From Brachybacterium kimchii (GTDB lineage: Bacteria > Actinomycetota > Actinomycetes > Actinomycetales > Dermabacteraceae), in the NCBI RefSeq assembly GCF_023373525.1, contig NZ_CP097218.1, positions 2,480,001 to 2,544,000 of the forward strand: a stretch of 64,000 bases of DNA, given 5' to 3'. This document shows, one piece after another, positions 8,374 through 17,415 of this stretch (positions within the stretch are counted from its first letter, which is position 1; each line of letters opens with the position of its first letter). Both the position numbers and the translations under genes were made by a program. The notes under the pieces are model-generated. The model was given only the letters and a program-made list of their open reading frames with translations, was not told where the DNA came from and did no database searches.

Positions 8374-8480
8374 GCACGGTGCGCCGCTCCCGCCGGTGCA
8401 CCGCCCTCGTGAGCACGGTGCACCCGCCCCCGTGGGAACGGTGCACCCGCGCCCGCGGGAACGAGGCGCCCTCGCCCCTC
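8374..8480. repeat. Degenerate 20-23-bp tandem repeats
   Basis: Two adjacent 23-mers at 8415-8437 and 8438-8460 share ACGGTGCACCCGC and CCCG(T/C)GGGA and differ at two bases. Weaker related units flank them: CGGTGCGCCGCTCCCGC and CGGTGCACCGCCCTCGTGAG on the left, ACGAGGCGCCCTCGC on the right. With the hairpin array, this fills the whole 457-bp gap between the AbiEi-like and PfpI genes with repeats. No ORF with coding character is seen. Confidence 0.6.
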
Positions 8481-8504
8481 GCCCTGCGCACCCGCGCGCC
8501 CGCG

Positions 8505-9044
8505 TCAGCCCGCGAGGCGCCCGATGACCTCGGCGTTGAAGGCGTCGAGGTCGCCGGGGTTGCGGCTCGTGGTGATGCCGCGGTCGGTGACGACCTGCTC
8601 GTCGACCCAGTCGGCCCCCGCGTTGCGCAGGTCGGTGGCGACCGAGGTGAAGCTGGTCATCCGGAGCCCGTCGACGAGTCCCGCCTCGATGAGGATCCAG
8701 GGGGCGTGGCAGATCGCGGCGATGGGCTTGCCCGCGGAGGCGAAGGCCTTCACGAGGCCCACGGCGTCCTCGTCGATCCGCAGGGAATCGGCGTTCAGGG
8801 TGCCGCCGGGCAGGACCAGGGCGTCGTACTCGTCGGCGCTCGCGCCCTTGATGGGCCCGTCGACGGGGAACTCCTTCCCTCGGTCCCAGTCGCCGTTCAA
8901 GGCGACGACGGCGCCGTCCTCGGCGGAGAGCAGCACGGTCTTCGCGCCGGCCTCCTGGAGGGCGGCGAGGGGCTGGGCGAGCTCGGGCTCCTCGACGCCG
9001 CGGTTCGCGATGAGTGCGACGGTGCGTCCGGTCAGGTCGGTCAT
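8505..9044 (-). CDS. DJ-1/PfpI family protein (type 1 glutamine amidotransferase fold)
   Basis: 179 aa, a normal length for the family. The nucleophile elbow reads AAICHAPWIL with Cys112-His113, and a glycine-rich LVLPGGTLNAD (residues 77-87) marks the oxyanion region, as in PfpI-type general stress protein 18. Such proteins act as cytosolic glyoxalase III/deglycase-like or chaperone enzymes; which activity applies here is not visible. The ATG at 9044 has GAAGGGAAG seven bases upstream. It is a single-gene unit with repeat-rich DNA on both sides. Confidence 0.9.
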   Translation of the reverse strand: MTDLTGRTVALIANRGVEEPELAQPLAALQEAGAKTVLLSAEDGAVVALNGDWDRGKEFPVDGPIKGASADEYDALVLPGGTLNADSLRIDEDAVGLVKAFASAGKPIAAICHAPWILIEAGLVDGLRMTSFTSVATDLRNAGADWVDEQVVTDRGITTSRNPGDLDAFNAEVIGRLAG

Positions 9045-9130
9045 GATGCTTCCCTTCGCTCGGGGTTCCCGCGGAGCGGGATTCGGTGTCCACGCTATGC
9101 CCGGCGGGTGCGGTCGTGAAGTGGTCGCGC

Positions 9131-9229
9131 CAGGAGCGAACAAGGTGCCGCGCGTGGCGCCTGCGCCGCGCGCGTGACGCCGGTGCCGCGCGTCCCGGGC
9201 GCCGCGGGCTCAGGAGCGAACAGGGCGCC
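9131..9229. repeat. Pair of 19-bp direct repeats upstream of the PfpI gene
   Basis: CAGGAGCGAACAAGGTGCC at 9131-9149 and CAGGAGCGAACAGGGCGCC at 9211-9229 match at 17 of 19 positions, with starts 80 bp apart. The intervening GC-rich DNA also repeats GGTGCCGCGCG. They lie between the start of the PfpI gene and the end of copA. No function can be assigned. Confidence 0.6.
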
Positions 9230-9255
9230 ACGGGAACCGCGCAGGCCCCGGGCGC

Positions 9256-11661
9256 TCAGCGCGCGTCGGCGCGGAAGGTGCGCAGGCGCAGGCTGTTGAG
9301 CACCACGAACACGCTGGAGAAGGCCATGGCCGCACCGGCGAGCATGGGGTTCAGCAGGCCGAGCGCGGCCAGCGGGATGGCGGCGACGTTGTAGGCGAAG
9401 GCCCAGAACAGGTTCCCGCGGATCGTGCGCAGGGTGCGGCGTGCGAGGCGGACCGCGTCGGCCGCGGAACGCAGGTCGCTGCGCACCAGGGTGATGTCGG
9501 CGGCCTGGATGGCGGCGTCGGTGCCGCCGCCCATGGCAAGGCCCAGGTCGGCCTGCGCGAGGGCGGCCGCGTCGTTGACGCCGTCGCCGACCATCGCGAC
9601 CTTCCGCCCCTCTCCCTGCAGGCGGGCGATCACGGAGACCTTGTCCTCGGGCATGACCTCGGCGATCACCTCGTCGATGCCGACCTCGGAGGCGACGCGC
9701 TCGGCGACGGTGCGGCCGTCGCCGGTCAGCAGCACGGGGCGCAGTCCCAGCTCGCGCAGGCGCGAGATGGCCTCGGCGCTCGAGGGCCTCACGGCGTCAG
9801 CGACGGTGAGGACGCCGCGCGCCTGCCCGTCCCAGGCGACGAGCACGGCGGTGCGGCCGGCCTCCTGCGCGCTCTCCTGGAACTCGGTGAGCTCGGCCGG
9901 CACCCGGGCCCCGTCGCCCCCGCTGGACCCCTTGGACCCGCGGGTTCCGTCGTCCCCGAGCCCCCGTCCCACGCTCACGAGCACCCCGTCGACGGTCCCG
10001 CGGGCGCCGCGGCCGGGCAGGGCCTCGAAGCCGGTCGCCTCGGGCACGTTCCCGATGCGCTCGCCGGCTCCGCGGGCGATGGCCTGGGCGATCGGGTGCT
10101 CGGAGGAGTCCTCGACGGCGCCCGCGCGGCGCAGCAGCGTCTCGGTGTCGATGCCGTCGGCCGGATGCACATCGACGAGTGTCATGCGCCCGGTGGTCAC
10201 GGTGCCGGTCTTGTCCAGGACCACCGTGTCGAGGTCGCCGGTGCTCTCGAGCACCTCGGGCCCCTTGATGAGGATGCCCAGCTGGGCGCCGCGGCCGGTG
10301 CCCACCAGCAGCGCCGTGGGGGTCGCGAGGCCCAGCGCGCACGGGCAGGCGATGATGAGGACGGCCACGGCCGCGGTGAACGCGGCCTCCGCTCCGTGCC
10401 CGGTGAGCACCCAGATCACGAGCGTGACGAGCGCGATCCCGAGCACGATCGGCACGAACACGCCGGAGATCCGGTCGGCCAGGCGCTGCACGCGCGCCTT
10501 GCCGGACTGGGCGTCCTTCACGCGCTGCGCCATCTGGGCGAGCTGGGTGTCGGCGCCCACGCGGGTCGCGCGCACCACGAGGCGCCCGCCGCTGTTGACG
10601 GTCGCGCCGGTGACGGCGTCTCCCTCAGCGACCTCCTGGGGCACCGACTCGCCGGTGAGCATGGAGGCGTCCACGGCGCTGTGCCCGGAGACGACCTCGC
10701 CGTCGGTCGCGATCTTCTCGCCGGGCCGCACCACGAACTCGTCGCCCACGGCGAGGTCGCCGATCGGCATGCGCACCTCGGTGCCGCTGCGCAGCACGGC
10801 CACGTCCTTCGCGCCCAGGTGGAGGAGGGCCCGCAGGGCGGCCCCGGCCTCGCGCTTCGAGCGCTTCTCGATGTACCGGCCGGCGAGGATGAACAGGATG
10901 ACCCCGGCGGCGACCTCGAGGTAGATCGTGGAGGCGCCGTCGGACCGGGAGATGGTGAGGTCGAAGCCGTGGTGCATGCCCGGCATGCCGGCGTCCCCGA
11001 GGAACAGGGCGTACAGCGACCACAGGAACGCGGCGGTGGTGCCCATCGAGATCAGGGTGTCCATCGTCGCCGCGCCGTGGCGGGCGTTGATGAGCGCCGC
11101 ACGATGGAACGGCCAGCCGGCCCAGACGATCACCGGCGCGGCGAGCGCGAGCGAGGCCCACTGCCAGTACGTGAACTGCAGCGCCGGGAGCATGGCCAGG
11201 GCGATCACGGGGATCCCGAGCACGGCCGCGCCGATCAGACGCTGGCGCAGGGAGGCCAGCTCGGGGTCGACGGGCTCGGCGTCGGAGGTGTCCACGACGG
11301 TGGGCCCGGTCGAAGATCCCGGGGCGCTCGACGGACCGGCTGCGTCCGATGGATCTGCGCCGGATCCGTCCGCGCCCGACGGCGCTGGGCTCGACGCGCC
11401 CGCGGGCATCGTGGCCGTGTATCCGGCCTTGGCCACGGTCCCCACCAGCACCTTGGGGTCGAGATCCGCGGGTGCGGTGACCCTCGCGGACTCGGTCGCG
11501 AAGTTGACGCTCGCCTCGACGCCGTCGAGCTTGTTGAGCTTGCGCTCGATGCGGTTCGCGCAGGAGGCGCAGGTCATCCCGCCGATGTCGAGGTCGATCC
11601 CGCGCAGCGGGCCGACGGCGCCGCCCGTAGCGCTGCGCTCATCGGAGTCGGCGGATGTCAT
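9256..11661 (-). CDS. copA: Copper-transporting P1B-type ATPase
   Basis: 801 aa. One N-terminal heavy-metal-associated domain carries GGMTCASC with Cys31 and Cys34. The membrane metal site is CPC (Cys439-Pro-Cys441) within [15 protein letters not shown], the signature of Cu(I) exporters. The phosphorylated aspartate is Asp483 in [10 protein letters not shown], and [14 protein letters not shown] is the hinge motif. An acidic Ser/Pro/Gly-rich linker of about 50 residues follows the metal-binding domain. It exports cytosolic Cu(I). copZ lies 130 bp upstream on the same strand behind a CsoR-like promoter, so the two are probably cotranscribed and copper-induced. A csoR gene itself is not in the window. 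Confidence 0.96.
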   Translation of the reverse strand: MTSADSDERSATGGAVGPLRGIDLDIGGMTCASCANRIERKLNKLDGVEASVNFATESARVTAPADLDPKVLVGTVAKAGYTATMPAGASSPAPSGADGSGADPSDAAGPSSAPGSSTGPTVVDTSDAEPVDPELASLRQRLIGAAVLGIPVIALAMLPALQFTYWQWASLALAAPVIVWAGWPFHRAALINARHGAATMDTLISMGTTAAFLWSLYALFLGDAGMPGMHHGFDLTISRSDGASTIYLEVAAGVILFILAGRYIEKRSKREAGAALRALLHLGAKDVAVLRSGTEVRMPIGDLAVGDEFVVRPGEKIATDGEVVSGHSAVDASMLTGESVPQEVAEGDAVTGATVNSGGRLVVRATRVGADTQLAQMAQRVKDAQSGKARVQRLADRISGVFVPIVLGIALVTLVIWVLTGHGAEAAFTAAVAVLIIACPCALGLATPTALLVGTGRGAQLGILIKGPEVLESTGDLDTVVLDKTGTVTTGRMTLVDVHPADGIDTETLLRRAGAVEDSSEHPIAQAIARGAGERIGNVPEATGFEALPGRGARGTVDGVLVSVGRGLGDDGTRGSKGSSGGDGARVPAELTEFQESAQEAGRTAVLVAWDGQARGVLTVADAVRPSSAEAISRLRELGLRPVLLTGDGRTVAERVASEVGIDEVIAEVMPEDKVSVIARLQGEGRKVAMVGDGVNDAAALAQADLGLAMGGGTDAAIQAADITLVRSDLRSAADAVRLARRTLRTIRGNLFWAFAYNVAAIPLAALGLLNPMLAGAAMAFSSVFVVLNSLRLRTFRADAR

Positions 11662-11703
11662 CGGAGCTCCTTCGGGGCGGGATCAGAGGGAAGGGCGGCG
11701 GCG

Positions 11704-11757
11704 GGGCCGGACAGCCAGCGCGGACCGGACACCCAGCGCGGGCCGGACGACCGGCGC
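11704..11757. repeat. Three tandem 18-bp repeats between copZ and copA
   Basis: Units at 11704-11721, 11722-11739 and 11740-11757 follow GG(A/G)CCGGACA(G/C)CCAGCGC, the third being degenerate. They sit in the copZ-copA gap and would be in the leader of copA on a copZ-copA transcript. They could be a simple minisatellite, or affect message structure between the two cistrons. Confidence 0.7.
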
Positions 11758-11791
11758 AGATCGAACGGCCTCCGCGGGCCGCGACGCCGCC

Positions 11792-12004
11792 TCAGCCGAC
11801 GCGGCTCGCCTCGTACCCGGCCTCCTCGACGGCGGCGAGCACGGCGGTCTCGTCGATCGCCTCGGGGCCGGAGACGACCAGGCGGCCGGTCTCGTGGCTG
11901 ACCTCGATGCCCTCGACGCCGGGGACCTCACCGACCTCTTCACGCACGGACATCTCGCAGTGCCCGCAGGTCATCCCGGTCACCTGGAACTCGGTCGTGG
12001 TCAT
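11792..12004 (-). CDS. copZ: Copper chaperone (heavy-metal-associated domain protein)
   Basis: 70 aa single ferredoxin-like metal-binding domain with the metal site GMTCGHC (Cys13, Cys16). The extra His in the CxxC loop is seen in several CopZ proteins. It carries Cu(I) in the cytosol and hands it to the CopA N-terminal domain. The ATG at 12004 has GAGGAGG directly upstream; a longer in-frame start would add only Pro/Arg/Glu residues of no domain value. It is first gene of the copper unit, immediately downstream of the CsoR-like promoter. Confidence 0.93.
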   Translation of the reverse strand: MTTTEFQVTGMTCGHCEMSVREEVGEVPGVEGIEVSHETGRLVVSGPEAIDETAVLAAVEEAGYEASRVG

Positions 12005-12049
12005 GGACTCCTCCTCGGTTCGTGGGCGCCCGCTCGGGCACACCCCGAA

Positions 12050-12078
12050 TCTATACCCCTAGGGGGTATCACTGTCAA
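12050..12078 (-). promoter_or_regulatory. copZA promoter with embedded CsoR-like operator
   Basis: On the minus strand TTGACA (12078-12073) and TATAGA (12055-12050) are separated by exactly 17 bp, a near-consensus sigma-70-type promoter. The spacer holds the pseudo-palindrome at 12053-12069, ATACCCCTAGGGGGTAT on the plus strand, which is the G-tract/TA-centred type bound by CsoR copper repressors. Repressor binding would cover the -10 box. The mRNA start would lie about 40 bp before the copZ ATG. Confidence 0.85.
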
Positions 12079-12214
12079 CGAGTCCCGCAGGCCGCCGCGC
12101 ACCGGCGCCGCCCCGCTCTCGGGTACCCTGCGGACACCCGTCCCCGTCCGGCTCGTCACGTCCATCCCGTCCCCGACCCCGTCGAGCACTCCGCCCGACG
12201 CCTGGAGGTTCCCC

Positions 12215-13300
12215 GTGCCACCCAGGAAACCGCCGACCGTCTACGACGTCGCGACGCGCGCAGGGGTCTCGATCGCAACGGTCTCGCGCGTGCTGCGCAG
12301 CCCACAGAAGGTCACCGAGTCCACGCGGGAGAGGGTGCTCGCCGCGATCGACGAGCTCGGCTACGTCCCCAATGCGAGCGCCCGGGGGCTCGCGGGCCGC
12401 CGCACCGGCGTGCTGGGCCTGCTCATCCCCGGCCACGACGCCCCGCCGGTGCCGCAGCCGGGATCCGCGGGCGATCATGTCGTCGAGTTCATCGACGACA
12501 TGGACCGCAGCTTCGTGGACCCCGAGCGCAACCACTACTTCGAGCAGCTCGTGCGCGGTTGCGAGATCAGCGCCTGGGGCAGCGGCTATGCGCTCCTGGT
12601 CGCCTCCGGCCCCGACCTCAGCCGGAGCGTGGTGCTGGACGATCTCGAGGGCCGGGTCGACGGGATCATCGTCATCTCCCGCACCGTGCCCGACGACCTC
12701 ATCGCCCGCTCGGCGCGCCGCGTGCCGCTCGTGGTGGTCGCCGGCCGCGCCGCCGGGACCGCCGATTCGGTGCGCGTGGACAACGCGGGCGGGATGGCGG
12801 CGGTGACCCGCCACGTGCTCGCGCGCAAGCCCGAGGGCCCCGTGCTCTACCTGGGCGGGCCCGCGGATTCGCCCGACGGGGTCGAGCGCGAGGAGGGCTT
12901 CCGCCGCGAGATCGACGGCAGCGGCGAGACCTGGCGCATCGCGTCCACCGACTTCACGACCGAGGGCGGGGCGCAGGAGATGCGCCGCGCCCTCGCGGAC
13001 GTCCGCCCGGGCGCGGTGATCGCGGCGAACGACCAGAGCGCGCTCGGGGCGCTCACGGAACTGCGAGAGGCCGGCATCAGCGTCCCCGACGACTGCGTGG
13101 TCACCGGCTTCGACGGCATCGAGGACGCGCGCTGGTCCCGTCCGCCGCTCACCACCGTGCGCCAGCCGATGACGGACGTCGGCGTCCAGGCGGTCCAGAC
13201 GCTGCTGCGCCGGATGGCCGATGCCGACGCTCCCGGCCAGGACCTGCAGCTCCCGGTCGACGTGCTGCTGCGCGAGAGCTGCGGGCCGCTCGGGCGCTGA
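12215..13300 (+). CDS. LacI-family transcriptional regulator
   Basis: 361 aa. The N-terminal DNA-binding domain, TVYDVATRAGVSIATVSRVL (residues 8-27), is a textbook LacI helix-turn-helix followed by the hinge GYVPNASARGLAGRR. The periplasmic-binding-like ligand domain follows, with VIAANDQSALGAL and the C-terminal VTGFDGIEDARWSRPPLTTVRQP. The GTG at 12215 is chosen since TGGAGG sits upstream and the HTH starts at once. There is no sugar gene immediately beside it; the closest candidate target is the Opp-type oligosaccharide operon at 15.7-22.3 kb, whose upstream region has a CG-centred palindrome of LacI type. Converges on mntR with 20 bp between stops. Confidence 0.93.
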   Translation: MPPRKPPTVYDVATRAGVSIATVSRVLRSPQKVTESTRERVLAAIDELGYVPNASARGLAGRRTGVLGLLIPGHDAPPVPQPGSAGDHVVEFIDDMDRSFVDPERNHYFEQLVRGCEISAWGSGYALLVASGPDLSRSVVLDDLEGRVDGIIVISRTVPDDLIARSARRVPLVVVAGRAAGTADSVRVDNAGGMAAVTRHVLARKPEGPVLYLGGPADSPDGVEREEGFRREIDGSGETWRIASTDFTTEGGAQEMRRALADVRPGAVIAANDQSALGALTELREAGISVPDDCVVTGFDGIEDARWSRPPLTTVRQPMTDVGVQAVQTLLRRMADADAPGQDLQLPVDVLLRESCGPLGR

Positions 13301-13320
13301 ACGCCCGGAGCCCCGCGCCC

Positions 13321-14004
13321 TCAGACGATCGGCCGCACGAGCATCCCCTCGGCGACGCTCCCGGGCACCTCGACGCCCTCGCGCCCGAGCACCCGCACCA
13401 GCGGGCCCGCGCCCGCCGCGCCACTCTCCCCCGCGTCGACGTCGAGCTCCACGCCCGGCACGAGCCCCAGCTCGCGGGCGGTGCGCAGCACCTCGGGGTC
13501 GGCGTCGGAGACCACGAGGACGCGGAAGCGGCCGGCGCCGGTGACGCTCGCGAGGCGCCGCGCGTCCTCGGGGTGGGCCCAGCGGTGGTCGGCATCGGGG
13601 ATGGGGTCGCCGTGGGGGTCCGCCGTCGGATGCTCGAGGATCGCGTCGATGCGGGCGATGAAGGTGTCGCTCACGGCGTGCTCGAGGCGCTCGGCCTCGT
13701 CGCGCACCTCGTCCCAGTCGTAGCCGAGGGCCTCCACCAGGTAGGTCTCCAGCAGACGGTGGCGGCGCACCATCGCGATCGCGCACTGCGCTCCCGCCTC
13801 GGTGAGCTCGACGGGCTTGTAGGGGATGCGGGCCACGAGGCCCTGGGCGTCCAGGCGCTTGAGGGTCTCGGTGACGTTGGCGGCGGAGGTGCCGAAGCGC
13901 TGGGCGAGCTCGCCCGTGGTGATCGGCGGGGCACCCCATTCGGTGCGCGACCAGATCACCTTGAGGTAGTCCTGGGCCACGGGACTGAGCTCGTCGGGGT
14001 TCAC
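13321..14004 (-). CDS. mntR: DtxR/MntR-family metal-dependent transcriptional regulator
   Basis: 227 aa. A winged-helix DNA-binding domain (ITTGELAQRFGTSAANVTET, about residues 28-47) is followed by the dimerisation/metal-binding domain (ERLEHAVSDTFIARID and the HPTADPHGDPIP segment typical of DtxR-type proteins) and a C-terminal SH3-like FeoA domain. It lies 49 bp downstream of the Nramp gene mntH on the same strand, so it is very likely the Mn-responsive repressor of that unit. An iron-sensing (IdeR-like) role is less likely given the partner. Confidence 0.9.
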   Translation of the reverse strand: MNPDELSPVAQDYLKVIWSRTEWGAPPITTGELAQRFGTSAANVTETLKRLDAQGLVARIPYKPVELTEAGAQCAIAMVRRHRLLETYLVEALGYDWDEVRDEAERLEHAVSDTFIARIDAILEHPTADPHGDPIPDADHRWAHPEDARRLASVTGAGRFRVLVVSDADPEVLRTARELGLVPGVELDVDAGESGAAGAGPLVRVLGREGVEVPGSVAEGMLVRPIV

Positions 14005-14053
14005 CCCGGCATCGTATCGCCGGGGCCGATGGCGACCTCCGGCTCGCCCCTGC

Positions 14054-15382
14054 TCACTCGCCCGTGAGGGACATCGGGACGAGCGCGAGGTTCAGGGCGA
14101 CGATGAGCGCGACGACGATCCAGGCGATCACGGTGACCGGCCGCGAGTTCGCGAAGCTCCCCATCAGGGCGCGCCGGCCGGTGAGGGTCACGAGCGGCAC
14201 CAGGGCGAAGGGCAGGCAGAGGCTGAGCACGACCTGGCTGAGCACGAGGGCCGCGGTGGGCTCGGCGCCGATCGCGAGGACGACGAGTGCGGGCAGCAGG
14301 GTGAGCAGGCGGGAGAGCACGAGCGGGATCCGCCGGTGCAGCAGGCCGCGCATGATCTCGCTGCCCGCGTAGGCGCCCACGGAGGAGGAGGCGAGGCCGG
14401 AGGCGAGCAGGCCGATCCCGAAGAGCACGCCGACCACGGGCCCGGAGGCGGCGGCGATCGCGGCCTGCGCGCCCTCGATGGTGTCGGTGCCGGGGATCCC
14501 GGGGAGCGCCTCGGCGGCCAGGACCAGCATCGCGATGTTCACGGTGCCCGCGAGGCACAGAGAGAGCACCACGTCCCAGCGCGAGGCGCGGACCACGCGG
14601 GTGATCCGCCCGGGCGAGCGGTCGGTGCCATGGCGGTCGCGCACGAGTCCGGCGTGCAGGTAGATCGCGTGGGGCATGACGGTCGCGCCCAGCATCGAGG
14701 CCGCGAGCAGCACGGTGCCGCCGCCGTCGAAGCGCGGGATCAGCCCGTCGGCGAGGGCCACCGGATCGGGCGGGGCGACGACGAGCCCGGCGAGGAAACC
14801 GATGGTGATCACGCCCAGCAGCCCGATGATCACGTGCTCGAAGGGCCTCTGGCCGAAGCGGGACTGCACGGCGAGCAGGGCCATCGAGACGGCGCCGACG
14901 ATGACGCCGCCGACCAGCAGCGGGAGTCCGAAGAGGATGCGCAGGGCGATCGCGCCGCCGACGACCTCGGCGATGTCGGTGGCGATCGCCATGGCCTGCG
15001 CCTGCAGCCAGAACAGCAGGCGCGAGCGCCGCCCCAGGGTCGCTCCGAGGTGATCGGCGAGGGTGCGGCCGGTGACCGCGCCGAGCTTCGCCGAGAGGTA
15101 CTGGACGAGCATCGCCATGAGGTTCGCGACCACGAGCACCCACAGCAGCAGGTAGCCGTGGCGGGCGCCGGCGGTGACGTTCGCGGCGATGTTCCCGGGG
15201 TCCACGTAGGCCACGGCGGCGACGAAGGCCGGGCCCAGCAGGCGCAGCGTGCGCCAGGGGCCGCGGGGCCGACGGGCGGGGCCGGGCTCGCGCGACCCGT
15301 CGGGACGCGCACCGGGCCGACGCCCTTCCTCCGTGCGAGGAACGGGTGCCTGGGTGCGCTGATCGACCACGGGTTCCGCCAT
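14054..15382 (-). CDS. mntH: Nramp-family proton-coupled manganese/divalent metal transporter
   Basis: 442 aa with about 11 membrane segments after a 40-residue basic, Pro-rich tail. The two unwound helices that bind metal are recognisable: DPGN at residues 61-64 (TM1) and MPH at 236-238 (TM6, VMPHAIYLHAG). These give the Asp/Asn and Met that select Mn2+ in this family. It imports Mn2+ with H+. The first ATG is three bases from an MntR-like palindrome and lacks a clear Shine-Dalgarno sequence, so either the transcript is leaderless or translation starts further in. mntR follows in the same unit. Confidence 0.95.
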   Translation of the reverse strand: MAEPVVDQRTQAPVPRTEEGRRPGARPDGSREPGPARRPRGPWRTLRLLGPAFVAAVAYVDPGNIAANVTAGARHGYLLLWVLVVANLMAMLVQYLSAKLGAVTGRTLADHLGATLGRRSRLLFWLQAQAMAIATDIAEVVGGAIALRILFGLPLLVGGVIVGAVSMALLAVQSRFGQRPFEHVIIGLLGVITIGFLAGLVVAPPDPVALADGLIPRFDGGGTVLLAASMLGATVMPHAIYLHAGLVRDRHGTDRSPGRITRVVRASRWDVVLSLCLAGTVNIAMLVLAAEALPGIPGTDTIEGAQAAIAAASGPVVGVLFGIGLLASGLASSSVGAYAGSEIMRGLLHRRIPLVLSRLLTLLPALVVLAIGAEPTAALVLSQVVLSLCLPFALVPLVTLTGRRALMGSFANSRPVTVIAWIVVALIVALNLALVPMSLTGE

Positions 15383-15385
15383 GGA

Positions 15386-15401
15386 TTTAACGTACCTTAA
15401 A
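15386..15401. promoter_or_regulatory. Candidate MntR operator at the mntH start
   Basis: TTTAACGTACCTTAAA is a 16-bp near-palindrome (half sites TTTAA(C/G)GTAC with one mismatch pair), AT-rich in an otherwise GC-rich region. It resembles DtxR/MntR-class boxes. It begins 3 bp upstream of the mntH initiation codon, so bound repressor would cover the transcription start or ribosome site. Confidence 0.7.
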
Positions 15402-15566
15402 ACATGCCTCGGTGCACACCCGTCGGGCGCGCGTCGCGATCACTGCGCCCCGTCCGCCCGCTCGGGCACCGAAGTCCACCGCGCTCGAGCACCCGCACCT
15501 GAACCGCACCCAACCCGCGCCAGATCCGTGCCGGATCGGCGCCCGGACACCTCTTGCGCCCGTCTA

Positions 15567-15580
15567 TGTATGCGCATACA
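15567..15580. promoter_or_regulatory. CG-centred 14-bp palindrome, candidate LacI-type operator
   Basis: TGTATGCGCATACA is a perfect palindrome with a central CG step, the usual geometry of LacI-family operators. It lies 161 bp upstream of the oligosaccharide ABC operon, within the 359-bp gap between mntH and that operon. The rest of the gap shows no ORF or RNA that I can support. The LacI-family protein encoded at 12215-13300 is a possible but unproven binder. Confidence 0.55.
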
Positions 15581-15741
15581 CTCACAATCCTCCGGCCGCC
15601 CGAGCCTGCGCACCCGTCGCGCTCCCCCGGGCGATCGACCCCGAGCGAGACCCCTGGGCGAGACCCATGAGCGACCGCCCCAGCGGACCCGCACGGATCA
15701 GGCCGGAGACCTCTTGCACAACGACGTCAGGATCGAGTCCC

Positions 15742-17415
15742 GTGCCTTCCACGAACACCCCGCGCGTCGGCCGTCGCACCCTGCTGACCGGGGCCTCCGC
15801 CGCGCTCCTCGCGGGCGCCGCCTCGGGCTGCAGCCTGCAGGTGCGCAGCCGCCCGGACCCGACCATCGGCGCGGACACCCTGCAGATCGCGGGAGACAAG
15901 GGCAATCCGACGTTCACCGCGAACTTCAACCCGTTCCAGGCGAACGCCCGCACGAGCGTCGGCCTGATCTACGAGCCGCTGATCCTGCTCAACCCGCTCG
16001 ACGGATCCATGGACCCGTGGCTCGCCGCGGACTGGGACCAGAGCGACCCGTCGTCGGTGACGATGACGCTGCGCGAGGGCGTGACCTGGTCCGACGGCAC
16101 GCCGCTCACGGCCGACGACGTCCTGTTCACCTTCCGCATGCTCAAGGAGTTCCCGGCCAACGACCTCAAGGGCGTCTGGGGGCACCTCGACTCCCTCGAG
16201 GCCGACGGCTCGCGGATCCGCTTCACCCTGAAGGGCTCGGACTCCCCCGCGGTCGGCATCCTCGGCGCGACGCTCATCGTGCCCGAGCACATCTGGTCCG
16301 ACGTCGAGGACCCCACCACCTGGCGCAACGAGAAGCCCGTCGGCTCGGGCCCCTTCACCCTCGCGAGCTTCACCCCGCTCCAGTACTCGATGGACCGCTT
16401 CGCGGACCACTGGGCGGCCGACGACGTGGACGTCGAGCACATTGTGTTCCCCGCCGCGACCGGCGAGCTCGACGTGGTCACCAAGGGCTACGACTGGTGC
16501 TACTCGTTCATGAGCGACGTCGACGCCACCTGGGGCGCGGCCAACGCGCACAACCGGCACTGGTTCCCGCCGGGCGGCATCATCGGGCTGCACCCGAACC
16601 ACGACAAGGCGCCGTTCGACGACCTCGACGTGCGCCGCGGCCTCGCGCTCGCGATCGACGGCGACGCCGTGGGCCAGGCGGCCGCGGAGGGCTACATGGA
16701 CGAGGCCGGTCAGACCGGCCTGCTCCTGCCCAACCAGGAGGACCTCCTGGATCCGTCGATCCCCGACAAGGGGATCATCGCCCAGGACGCGAAGGCCGCC
16801 ATCGCCTCCTTCGAGAAGGCCGGCTTCACGCACGACGGGTCCGTCATGCGCACGAAGGACGGCGACCCCTTCACCCTCGCGATCACCACCGCCAACGGGT
16901 ACACCGACTGGCTGCGGGCGGTCCAGGAGGTCCAGCGCCAGCTCGGGAAGATCGGCATCGAGGTCACCATCTCCGCACCCCAGGCCGCCGCCTACGAGGC
17001 CGCCCTCTCCGACGGCGACTTCACGCTCGCGGTCGGCTCCTCCAACGGCTCGGACGCCTACCAGGGGTACGCGAACCTGCTCTCGAGCGAGTACTACCAG
17101 CCCGTCGGGAAGACCAGCCAGAACAACCGCATCCGCTTCCGCGACGAGGAGGTCGACGACCTCCTGCGCCGCTACCGCGAGAGCGTCGACGAGGACGAGC
17201 AGACCGAGATCATCCACGGTCTCGAGCAGGCCTTCTACGAGAAGATCCCGATCGTCTCCCTCTACTACGGCGGCCTCTGGGGGCTGTACAACGACGGCCG
17301 GTTCACCGGCTGGCCCGACGCCGAGGACCCGTACACCGCGCCGCAGACGTACGGCTCCTCCCCCCTGAAGGTCCTCACCCGGCTGCGCCGCGCGGGGAAG
17401 GAGAGCGCGTCATGA
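15742..17415 (+). CDS. ABC transporter substrate-binding lipoprotein, family 5 (Opp/Dpp-type, likely oligosaccharide)
   Basis: 557 aa. The signal has an RR pair (GRRTLLTG, residues 10-17), a hydrophobic core and a lipobox ending AASGC with Cys30. Family-5 features are readable: WLAADWDQSD, then VTWSDGTPLTADDVLFTFR near residue 115, and the C-terminal EKIPIVSLYYGGLWG. The GTG at 15742 gives the shortest sensible signal peptide; an ATG at 15667 would prepend 25 polar residues. Family-5 proteins bind peptides, metal chelates or oligosaccharides. The operon ends with a GH1 beta-glycosidase and contains no peptidase, so cello- or other beta-gluco-oligosaccharides are the likely cargo. Confidence 0.9.
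   Translation: MPSTNTPRVGRRTLLTGASAALLAGAASGCSLQVRSRPDPTIGADTLQIAGDKGNPTFTANFNPFQANARTSVGLIYEPLILLNPLDGSMDPWLAADWDQSDPSSVTMTLREGVTWSDGTPLTADDVLFTFRMLKEFPANDLKGVWGHLDSLEADGSRIRFTLKGSDSPAVGILGATLIVPEHIWSDVEDPTTWRNEKPVGSGPFTLASFTPLQYSMDRFADHWAADDVDVEHIVFPAATGELDVVTKGYDWCYSFMSDVDATWGAANAHNRHWFPPGGIIGLHPNHDKAPFDDLDVRRGLALAIDGDAVGQAAAEGYMDEAGQTGLLLPNQEDLLDPSIPDKGIIAQDAKAAIASFEKAGFTHDGSVMRTKDGDPFTLAITTANGYTDWLRAVQEVQRQLGKIGIEVTISAPQAAAYEAALSDGDFTLAVGSSNGSDAYQGYANLLSSEYYQPVGKTSQNNRIRFRDEEVDDLLRRYRESVDEDEQTEIIHGLEQAFYEKIPIVSLYYGGLWGLYNDGRFTGWPDAEDPYTAPQTYGSSPLKVLTRLRRAGKESAS

Noticed and set aside
12022..14067. 681-codon plus-strand frame across the LacI and mntR region
   Set aside because: Out of frame with the LacI gene and antisense to mntR; Arg/Ala-rich throughout without a family match.
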